DNA from: Perilla frutescens
Taxonomy: Eukaryota; Streptophyta; Magnoliopsida; Lamiales; Lamiaceae
NCBI GenBank assembly: GCA_026008535.1
Contig: BRKX01000014.1
Coordinates: forward strand, 45,328,506 to 45,392,505
Direction: 5' to 3'
Length of the DNA: 64,000 bases
Position 1 is the first letter of the stretch. Each line of letters starts with the position of its first letter. A program made the position numbers and the translations under genes. The notes under the pieces were generated by a model, which worked only from the letters and a program-made list of their open reading frames with translations, was not told the origin of the DNA and did no database searches. Positions 12,773 to 22,030 of the stretch are shown here, one piece after another.

Positions 12773-13059
12773 TGTAGAGGCCCTATTTCTGCATAGGCCC
12801 AAAAGATTAGGCCCATGGCCACTTGAAGATTTAAAGAGCCGAATAGATTGATATCTCGAGATCGATACCTCGAAGTCCATACCTCGAGGTCGACACCTTA
12901 TTAATCAAGGTCCAGAGGTCAGAGGCAAGAGTCCACGATCGAGCAGACTTTTGGGGAAGACTGGGTCAAAGTATCCGTTAAAAATAAATAAGACCCCGTC
13001 AAAAACCCTAAAAGGGATAGAGAAGATCCCCAAAATATCAGAATTCGGTTAAAAGCTCA

Positions 13060-13100
<41 letters not shown>

Positions 13101-13431
13101 ACACTCTTCATAATAGGGGATCATCAACGTTCACCTCTGATTCACTCACGAGTTTTCATCGCATAACCTATCAAGCAGCATACTCATAGCGCTCTACGGC
13201 AGTAGAGTTCGGTCTTTCAATTCCTGATTTTTGTTCATCATTCAACTTATCATTTATTATTCACTTTTAAATTATTGTCTCCATTAATCCGATTCTAACT
13301 TTAGCGTCGGAGTCCGTTCGATCGTCAACCCCCGACAGTCCTTCGGCTTCACGTGTGTTTTTTATCTTGTAGATCTCCGGAGCCCGAACTCAAAGAACGA
13401 ACGATCAATTATAGAGTTTTTGACCTCTACA
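12773..13431 (+). repeat. solo LTR with TIR-like ends, TSD ATGAG
   Basis: It starts TGTAGAGG and ends CCTCTACA, an 8-bp perfect inverted end. It is flanked by ATGAG at 12768-12772 and 13432-13436. Length is 659 bp. The phrase TTTAGCGTCGGAGTCCGTTC near 13300 resembles the 3' part of TAT/Ogre-type Ty3/gypsy LTRs (from memory). It contains an (AT)n microsatellite at about 13062-13099. No coding sequence. Confidence 0.75.
13062..13099. repeat. (AT)n microsatellite
   Basis: Uninterrupted AT dinucleotide run inside the 12773-13431 solo LTR. Confidence 0.9.
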
Positions 13432-13625
13432 ATGAGATCGAAAAATTACATGAAAAATGTAAAATTGGACTTTTCGAATTCTATCAAAAATCCCTCCAAT
13501 TTTTAAAACAACATGCTCGAAATTTATATTTAATTAAATTTGAAAATTTAAACACATAAATTCATCTACAAATTTAATAATAAATTTCAAACATCACCTA
13601 GAATTAATTCTAGACAGTGCCGATT

Positions 13626-13640
13626 CCTACTTTGATGCCA
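13626..13640 (-). other. diverged initiator-Met primer binding site of the outer copia element
   Basis: On the minus strand TGGCATCAAAGTAGG starts two bases inside the LTR end at 13643. It differs from the usual TGGTATCAGAGCAGG at three transition positions. This marks the LTR at 13643 as the 5' LTR of a minus-strand copia element whose body lies to its left. Confidence 0.6.
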
Positions 13641-16032
13641 GTTGTTGGGATTTTTTTGAATTGTACCCCCACAGGATCTAATCGGATGTTCATTAATTCT
13701 ACAACATGTAAATCATATTTTGTGTGTGATATTAATTATTACTAATGTTGAATTAGCATGCAAGCAAATCAATTCTAACGCAGAGGAAAGATAGAACCAA
13801 AAAACCACTTACATAGCATAGTAGGGTTGCACACGGGACTAAATGTCTAATCCTGTTATTGGAGAAGAACACATATCAACACCCTCTACTCCAAGGTGGT
13901 GTTTGAACCACTCCAAGCATGATATTTCACTCCTTGATCTTCTGCTGTGCGTATTCCCGAACCTTGTTTAGATGCAGGGTGGGTTACAGACTACTAAACT
14001 GTGTGGGAACCCTAGGAAATCAAGTGAGCACGAGAGGGGCTGTATTCTTAGTGCAAAATTTCATGCCCCCTTCTTTAATTAATAGGGAGGGGGACGAAAT
14101 TAATCTCCATAAACCCTAATGGGTTTGGGCATCTTCACTTGTTCCATTTCCCAGTCCACTTAGGTGTTAATTGAGCTATAGCGGGGATCTAGAAGAATAT
14201 TAAATGGGTTAATTGCTTTAAAATACACAAACTTTGGGATGTTTTTGATTTTTCACACGTTTTAAAAAATGTAGTTTTAATAACATGAACTTAGCCCATG
14301 TTTGGTTTTTCACATGATGATTTTCAAATTCCGGTAAGTTGAGTCTGACGTGCCACGTGTACATCTACGTGGACACCAACTTGTCTTAAAATACACGAAC
14401 TTTGGGTTAATTTTATTTTTTCACATGAATTTTACTTTTTTTCTTGTAATGTGGCAAACATGATATAAATACTTCACTTTATATTTTTCAAAATTAATTA
14501 TCCAACAAGATATAAATTTTAATCAACATCATTTGACAGTTGTGATCTTTTTTATCTTATGCAATTTATTTAATATGCACAAAAATCATACTATGATTTT
14601 AGGATGTGCGTGATGTATGACTTTAGGATGTGTGTGATGTGTACATTTATCATTATGACATTTGGAAAAATTGGAGTCGTTACATATTTATATTATTAAT
14701 AGGTTTAAAGAATAATAAAATAGACGAATTAGGAATTTGTTCAGCAATTAATATAAATGGAAATGTTCAATTATAAAATTATTTGAGATTATCTAAGATA
14801 TAAAGTTATATCAAACGATGCAATTAAACATATATGAAAAATTAATATGTGGTTTCTACGTGATCAATTTATCTGTTAACTTAATTGATTGATTGCATAA
14901 TATTATTCATCAACTTATACAATATGTCATAAATTACTATTCATGACTTGATGATTGTTGTATTTGAAATTCAATTATTTATACTGTTGGTTTTGTATAC
15001 TGGAAAGTTTGTCTTTGTATACAATAAACAATATTAAGATAATATAGATTGAATAATAATTGCAATCACTGTTTGTGTATATATTTATTGTTATATATTT
15101 ATATGCATGGTTCCATATACTTTCATTGTAGATGATATAGTGTGGGTCAACACACGGTAGAGATCATATCATTGGATTCCTTGCAATGTATTAAAAGACT
15201 CACGGCATAGATGGTCCTGAACCCACCATCGGTACACCGTAGAATAATCTGATAGTTAGTTTATCTTGACTAACTGATTATTCTAGTGTTGGTCCCGGGC
15301 GAGTCGATATTAGTTTAGAGGGGGGTGAATAAACTGATACAAAAACTTTTACTTTAGATGCGGAAAACAGGGCCCTATGACTCGCTTGATGAAACTTATT
15401 GATGCACAAATTTGATAGTCAGTTGAGACAGTTTAAGTGTAGCTTGTGTGATGTTGTGTGCAGTTAGAGATATGCAATGAAGAATATAGTACAACACACA
15501 AGAGATTTATAGAGGTTCGAAGTCTCAAACTTCTACGTCCTCTCTTCCTTCCGCAGAAGGGAAACTTCACTATATAATTTGAGTTTCTTTACAAATTACA
15601 CAATGAAGGATAGTTGGTTGAACCTGGTAACTGCTCGCTACCTCAGCTGGTCGACGGCTCACACTTGAAGTCCCTAACTGCTCGCTAGGAAGGTAGGTGC
15701 TATTGTCGTCTTTACAAAGTTTTAGATCTCTTTCGATCTTCAAGAGGTTAGTCTTGAACAAGGGGGTATCAACTGATGTGCTTCTTTGATTGAGCTGAGT
15801 AGTTGATTGTTGAATAGCTGGAACTGAGAAGGCTGCCCTAGCTGGATCGTCAACAGCTGGCTGGATGTCTCGATTCAGTGAATTCTTCTTCTCAGTTTGA
15901 CTTTTGCAGTTTCTATCAAATGTTGCACCTGAGCTTGAGTGGGAGGGAGAAAGAAAAGCTCTTAGCTTGTATGTGCAAAGGTTGACAAGAGGTTATAGTT
16001 GCAAAGAGTATTTAAAACTCTGATTCACCCGT

Positions 16033-16061
16033 CTTTTATAGAGGAGTGATTTTATGACCGT
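16033..16061 (-). promoter_or_regulatory. LTR promoter: TATA box and AACGG motif
   Basis: On the minus strand CTCAACGGTCA lies about 15 bp upstream of CTATAAAAG. This is the only convincing TATA box in the LTR and should define the U3/R border. The same arrangement is in the other LTR at about 32017-32045. AACGG is the core of MYB (MSA-type) sites in plants; use here is inference. Confidence 0.55.
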
Positions 16062-16333
16062 TGAGCTCCATTATCCATTTGATCAGTGGCTCTGTTGGCT
16101 CATCAACGGCAGGTGGTCTTTAATGATCGCTTAGATCATTTGGTTGAAGTAGCCATTACTCTGCCAATCGATCTTCATTAAATTCCAGGATCTTTGAAGG
16201 AGCATTTATTCCAGGATACGCTGATTTAAGCAATATACTCCAGGAGTCTTCTGGCTTCAGCTCTCTTGGCAGTTTGGAATTTCAGTTGGCAGTTTTGGAT
16301 TTCTCAGCTCAGTTACATTATCGTCCCAGCTGG

Positions 16334-16600
16334 CAGTTCTGAGCTTTGTCAGCTAACTCTGGCTATCGCTTCAGTTGGCAGTTTTGGGTTTGTCAGCTGA
16401 GATTGGCCATTGCTCCAGTTGGCAGTTCTGGGCTTGTTAGCTGAGATTGGCCATTGCTCCAGTTGGCAGTTCTGGGCTTGTCAGCTAAGATTGGCCATTG
16501 CTCCAGTTAGCAGTTCTGGGCTTGTCAGCTGAGATTGGTCATTGCTCCAGTTGGCAGTTATAGGCTTGTCAACTGAGATTGGCTATCGCTCCAATTGGAT
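16334..16600. repeat. 44-bp tandem repeat in the 3' LTR, about six units
   Basis: The phrase TTGGCAGTTCTGGGCTTG recurs at 44-bp spacing (GGCAGT near 16377, 16421, 16465, 16553, with GCAGT at 16510). Each unit ends with TTGGCCATTGCTCCAG. Every unit carries CAGTTGG, a MYB-core-like site, and CAGCTGA. The other LTR has the same number of units. Confidence 0.85.
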
Positions 16601-16934
16601 ACTGCCAGTCTCTGGCATAAACTGACATTCTATCAGTTTCTTCAGTCTTTGGTCAACTCCTTTTTCCCTCAGTTCAGCTGACTCGGTTGTCAGCTTGCTT
16701 TGACTGGTATGATTCCTCAGCCAAGTTGAACTTTTAGACTAGATGACGTGTCTTTCAATTTGGATCATTCTTCAGATCAGTTGACTTTGACTCTTCTAGA
16801 GTTCTTCTTTGATGATGCCCTCCTGGGCTGGTCAGCTTTGATCTACAGCTTGAGCTTTGGTCAGTTTTTCACAAATAATTTTGACATCTCATCAAAACCT
16901 GATCTAGGGGTTTCTTGATAGTTTTTCCTAACAA

Positions 16935-16948
16935 TTTCCCCCTTTTTG
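16935..16948 (-). other. polypurine tract next to the 3' LTR
   Basis: On the minus strand AAAAAGGGGGAAA directly precedes the 3' LTR, the expected plus-strand priming site. Further GGGGGAAG-like boxes lie upstream at about 17502-17512, 17521-17529 and 17605-17618. Several tracts in this region are a known Sirevirus trait. Confidence 0.8.
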
Positions 16949-17581
16949 ATGATGTCAAAACTTTGTTGATGATGATGATGATGGAAAAACTGCAAGTGTA
17001 GCAAATACTTTAAATAGAGTCTTTCAGTCAGTGCACATTCGTAGCATATTGAGACAAATTGGCTCATGATTTTCACTCAGTTATTAGAGCATTTGTCATT
17101 CATGCTTATCATTCAAATATCAGAGCATGTCATATTCATAGCATATTGTGACACATTGACTCATGATTTTCATTCAATTATTGGAGCAATTTTCATTCAT
17201 ACTTATCATTCATATATCAGAGCATGTCAATTTTAAGAGCAATTTTGGGCTTATTCATGCTTATTTTTCAAATATCAGAGCATGGCTGAGGTATTAGAGC
17301 ATGAAGAATTATGTCAAGGCATTCAAGCTTGAAGTAAAATCATGATCAAGACTTGTATTATATATTCATTTTATTGGCATGATTTCAAGAGATTCAAGAG
17401 TTAGTAGTTAAGACTACTAGTCTACTTCCTGAATATTGCTTCGATTGCTCTTTTTCCTTCTGCTCGATTTTCCTCTTTCTTGGACTCCTTGTAGTGTCCA
17501 TGCTTCCCCCTGAAGCTGATCTTCCCCCTCATGATGAGTTTCTCTTTGAATTTGATCCCAAAGAGTCATGCATCCATTATA
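16949..17581 (-). other. 3' untranslated stretch of the Sirevirus
   Basis: A/T-rich sequence between accessory gene C and the polypurine tract. It has a loosely repeated phrase, TATCAGAGCATG, on the plus strand (near 17118, 17215 and 17272). The gene C frame could extend through its stop at 17582 down to about 17413 if that stop is secondary. No other gene seen. Confidence 0.5.
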
Positions 17582-19147
17582 CTATTCATCATCATTCTGT
17601 CCATCTTCCCCTTTTTTGGCATCATCCAAAAGGTGAAGAGGATCACATGAGGGTAATGACCAATTTGGCAGAAAAGTGAAGGCAGTTGCCAAATTGTCAT
17701 CATGAGCTGTAGGAACTGAAGGGATTTGCATGGGCGAAGAAAGCCATGCATAGGCATCTTCAGTTGACATGAACTGACCTGGATCAGAGATGTCTTGCTC
17801 TCTGAAGCTCATGGGGCCCAAGCTAGTGAAGATCTCATCAGATGAAGGAAGTGGTGAATCACCAACGAAGGGTGCGCAGGAGGAGTTAGCTGGTTCATTA
17901 TCGGGGAGAGGGGCATCAGCGGATATACCAAGCTGGAGTCGCTTGATCATTGAATCCATGATCTCCGAGAGTGTTGGAGGCGATGAGAGTGGATGATTCA
18001 TCCAGTTTCGACTCCATGTGCCCTCGCTGATCCATAAGGCTGAGCCACGGGTGTGGATGAGGTGAAACATAGTTGACTCATCCAGTTGGAAGCGCCAGAT
18101 ATGGTACTGCAAGTACCGCTGCAGTTGCTTGAAGAGGGAGGAGTCGGTGTCCTCGATGAGACCAAAGCAGCTTTGGAGCTGGTGATCTATAGCCGCTTCA
18201 AAATCAACCTCAATATAGTCGCTATGGGCTAAAGGTGGAGGTTGGGAGCTGGCTGATATTGTGGGCTGATCACTCAGCCGCAAAAGATATGCATTCTCCA
18301 GCAGCAACTCTCTTTCGTCAGTGGAGCTGACGGTGGCCTCCAAAGGCGCTTTTCCATTATCTGAGCTGGAAGTCCCTTATGGGTGTGGACACTTTGAGGT
18401 CGGATGGCAGTATATTGTGGAGAGCATGTCCCGTCTTCCAAGTAGTTCGTCAGTTGGTATGATCTCATCAAACTGGTTGTGTATGATGTGGCTTAGGCGG
18501 TTCATAAAGCCAACTTTTTCTCGGAATGTGCCAGTTGACGGATCAAACATCGCTCGCTCGATGTTGGCTCTCAGTTGCGCCAGGATATAGGAAGCCCAGT
18601 CGGCTTGACATCCAAAGTAGAGGGCGGCTGTGATATGAGCCTTGATCTTGGAGAGATGAATGATCTCGAAGTTGCCATGGACAATATAGTTGGTGATATC
18701 CAGAAGTTGGATGATATCACTTTGCAAGCTCTCCTTTAATCTGTGCGAACTGTCATTGTGGAGTACATGAGGAAGCTTCCAGATTTTCCATAACTCATGT
18801 TTGGATGGCAGATTTAGGTTCATCACGTCTGGACCTCTGCGGGGAAGGTGTAAAGTAGACATCATCGTGTCCTTGGTGACTATGATCACTTGATTCTTTA
18901 TAGTGGAGATGATGTTGTCGCCGTTTATAGTTGTATTGTAGTAGAACTCGGTGACATAGTCAGGTATGTTCTTGACTGGCAACTGTGTCAAGAAAGGAAG
19001 CAGTCCAGTCGCTGCCAATGGTCGATAAATCTGTTGAAAGACATCCGGGTCAAGACGTGCATTTAGCTTCTCTAGATTTAGAGACTTGTCCTTTCTCATT
19101 TTGCGTGCAAGAGCTTTAATATCCACCTGGGAAAATGGAGGCTTCAT
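17582..19147 (-). pseudogene. accessory gene C (putative plant transposon-protein family), one internal stop
   Basis: ATG at 19147-19145 opens a single frame of about 521 codons ending in TAG at 17584-17582, with one internal TAA at 18379-18377. The N-terminal part (residues ~1-250) has VTEFYYNTTINGDNIISTIK and KAHITAALYFGCQADWASYI, which align with the same places in genes A and B. The second part, after the internal stop, contains FHLIHTRGSALWISEGTWS, matching the tryptophan motif of A and B. The C-terminal third is serine/proline-rich and acidic. It is the best preserved of the three. Its function is unknown. The N-terminal part resembles the domain called 'putative plant transposon protein', which I cannot confirm without a profile search. 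Confidence 0.7.
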
Positions 19148-19658
19148 TTCAGCAAAGATATGAAATTCAGTTTAGAAATGCAAGAGTTTTGATGAGTGAG
19201 AAAAGGCTTAGCAAAAGATCAAGTAATAAAGAGAGATTTTCAAATGATCGGAGCCTTCATCTCTGTACTCATATTTATGCATCTTGTGCATGCAAGAATC
19301 GAGAGTACTCGATTGCTTTTCTTGGATAATCAGCCATCCGATTTGATGGTTGATTAGCTGAATTAATGATGTATGAATCTCAGCCGTTTATCGGTAAATG
19401 ACTTTATGATCATATGGCTGAGATGAGATCATTTTGAAAATAGGGTAGTTGCCATAAATAGCGAAATATTTTCTGCAGATCTTTCTATTAATAGCACAAT
19501 AAAATATTTTTTTCTTCGTCTGTTTGAAGGATAGGTTTTAAGATCCATGCAGAGATATTAATGACAACTTTGAGATATAGAGCCCTATTTTCAAATTGTA
19601 ACCGTTGACATCTAATATAAGATATTTCATAATCACAACGGTAACAATATAATTAAGA
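19148..19658 (-). promoter_or_regulatory. putative promoter and 5' leader of accessory gene C
   Basis: On the minus strand ATAAATAT (19271-19278) lies about 125 bp before the ATG. Two AACGG motifs sit further upstream, at 19602-19606 (minus-strand sense) and 19637-19641 (plus-strand sense). The stretch between gene B's stop and gene C's ATG is A/T-rich with no ORF. Promoter function is inference from the pattern shared with genes A and B. Confidence 0.4.
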
Positions 19659-21753
19659 TTAGCTTTTGAAAAGTGAAGACTTATCCTTAGTCAGTTGGGA
19701 TACAGTCAAATTGATTGATGACGTGGCGGTTGGTTGAGCAGTTGAGTTTGGACACTCATTTGTCATGGCTGAGCTGGCTGATGTCGAGGCTGCAACTGAA
19801 TTGATCAGCCTATTTGTTTAGTTGCTCGGCTTTTCTGTAGACAATTTCCGCTTCTTGAATGGCCTAGCTAGATTGGCTGCATTGCTTACTTTAGATCCAG
19901 TTTCATGCTTTGATGGTCCAGGCCTTTCCGTCTTCTTGGCTTTGCGAAGATGAAGCTAGATCTCAACTGACGAGCTCTTCATTCTTTGACTAAGGGAGTG
20001 TGGAATTTCCTTTGGCGATGACCGAAACTGATCATGTTTCTTGGTCAACTGCGCATCTTTTGAGCCTGACGTGAGCAGTGGAGTCACATAGCCTTTGGAT
20101 AGGAGATTTGGTGACGTGGCAGTATCTTCATCGTCACTGTCTCTTGCATCATTATGTCTTGTTTTCCTTTGAGAAGCTATGACTGCAGTGTGGGATAGGT
20201 GGGGTTCTATCCTTTGAACAGCAGGTAGAGTTCGTCGAGATGGCTCAGCTAACTGACTTGATAGATTATCAAAGTTCAGCTGTCGACAAAGTGAGTTAGT
20301 TGGGCGGTTGACTGGTTAACCTGCAGTTCCAACTGCTTGAAACATGAATCTGGATGTAAATTCGGCCAGTAAGGCGGTTGCTGGAATCTTGTTCACCATC
20401 CGGTGATTCATAATGTGCTGAACTTGCACAATGGTTGGAGGGAATGGATTTGATGATCCTATCCATTTGATGCTCCATGTTTCTTCTCTTTGCCAGAAGC
20501 TCATGCCATTAAAGGCAGTTAGCAAGAAGTGAGACTGGATAGACATAGAATGTCTCTAGTTGTACCAATAGAAATATCAGTGAAGTTGTTTGTACAATTC
20601 TTGATCTCGTTGTGCAACAAATGTGAAGTGCGTGAGAAGGAGATTGCTCACTTCCTTTTGTGCACTTTTGACTGCATATTCACCACTGTAGAAAGTGCGA
20701 ATATTCTCTTCAGTCAGCTGGAGCGGAGGGCATATGCCTCTGAAGTAGTCTGCTCCATAGTTTGGATGGGGTATTCCAATGAATGGAATAAGCTTATCTG
20801 GATCAGAGCAAACCTGGAAATCAACTGGTGATCCATTCTTTGATTTTGGAGAGTGGACGGCATTGGCAGTTGAGTTGCTCGAACTTTGGTTGCTCATCTT
20901 GGCCTTTCCTTTTCTCTTCCTCTTCAGGGACTGTAGATGAGCAGTTCCTTTCTTGGGGATCTAGTCGGAGATTAGAACTGGTAGTGATTCATCACTTGTG
21001 AGCTTCAGCAGGTCTTCAAGCATTTTGCTCATCCTTAGAACAAGTCCGACCTTGGACTTAAATTTGCCAGACTTCTTTGAGTCTGCAGCCTTGATGACTT
21101 GATGCTTTAGTTGTTGAAAGACAAATTCTGCCCAGTTTGTTTTCTCTTCCCTCAGCAAGGTGAATCATGACTTTGTATTTCTCTTGGGTGAGTTGGCTTA
21201 GACTTCCAATTGCTCCGAACATCATCTTGTTCGTTATGTCAAGTAGAACTCCAAACTCAGGCTTGAGATCAGTTTTAGCTATGGTAAAACTGAATTGCTT
21301 GTTGCAGGTTGAGGCTTTCCAGTTTCTCCAGTGCGACTCTGCAGATTCCTTTAGATCTTAAACGGATAAGCCTTCTTGTGGGAGTTGGAATACTTCAGCA
21401 ATTGATTTCTCATTGATGTGTAACATCCTTCCTTGAGCCACTGAAGATATCATCTTCCCATCTGCAGATAATTTTGGTTGAAGCAAAAACTCACTCACCA
21501 AATTTTATCTAAAGAATTTTGGTGGTGTTTCTAGGTAGTGAAGAACTCCTGTTTTGTGAAGATTTGACAGAAGGGTTGGATTCTTTGATTCATCAAGAAT
21601 TAATTGAAATTTCTGTCTGTCAAGGAATTTATCTCTCATAAGTTGGTTTTTGAAGAAGTTTGAAGATCTGGATAATTCGGCTATCTTTGAGGTTGGCTGA
21701 ATATTTTTGACAATTCAAGATTGTTTGAGAGAGAGATAGAGAGGTTTTGACAT
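19659..21753 (-). pseudogene. accessory gene B (same family as A and C), broken
   Basis: ATG at 21753-21751 (MSKPLYLSL) starts a frame covering the N-terminal domain (VSEFLLQPKLSADGKMISSV; KYKVMIHL). One frameshift near 21163 then joins to TNWAEFVFQQL and the rest. Downstream are the conserved YGADYFRGICPPL and HFLLTAFNGMSFWQREETWS, then a serine/threonine-rich tail with a basic patch PFKKRKLS that could be a nuclear localisation signal. The end is TAA at 19661-19659. About nine internal stops include 20963-20961, 20579-20577, 20558-20556, 20318-20316, 19958-19956 and 19820-19818. Aligned against gene A, 20577 falls where A has R and 20556 where A has W. Confidence 0.7.
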
Positions 21754-22030
21754 CCTTTTGGAGGAGGAGGCTTTTTGAGAGGCTTGAGAGAGAGAGAGGC
21801 TTTTATGAGTTTTGGGACAGGCTCATAGATATGATGATTGGAATGGTACTAGCCTCTTATTTCTTTTGGTCATTGGCAATTAATGACCTTGACACGTGTC
21901 ATTGATTTGCAACGGTCAAAATTTCAAAATAAATGTGAAGCTTGACATTTATTTGAAGATAAAAAGAAATAATCTTTTATAATCAAAAGATAATTACAAC
22001 TGATTAACAAGAAGTGTACTTAAGGCTTTT
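21754..22030 (-). promoter_or_regulatory. putative promoter and leader of accessory gene B
   Basis: In minus-strand order there is AACGG (complement, 21911-21915, inside gene A's upstream neighbour boundary), a palindromic GACACGTGTC (21891-21900, CACGTG 21893-21898), CATAAAAG (about 21800-21807) and a CT-rich leader before the ATG at 21753. The order AACGG, CACGTG, TATA is close to that ahead of gene A. Activity is not shown by the sequence. Confidence 0.45.

Larger units (their letters stand above)
15287..16933 (-). repeat. 3' LTR of the 17.6-kb Sirevirus
   Basis: It starts TGTTGGTCCCGGG and ends TCCTAACA (1,647 bp). It is paired with 31270-32915. It carries a minus-strand TATA box (TATAAAAG, 16033-16040) with an AACGG motif about 20 bp upstream, and a 44-bp tandem repeat block. 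Confidence 0.93.

Noticed and set aside
16334..16600. Regular 44-bp repeats that look like a CRISPR array at first sight
   Set aside because: Units are contiguous, with no unique spacers, and lie inside an LTR of a plant retroelement, duplicated in the partner LTR.
17494..17679. Plus-strand ORF MSMLPPEADLPPHDEF as a gene
   Set aside because: It runs antisense over the end of gene C and the polypurine boxes; the proline-rich look comes from the CCCCCT words.
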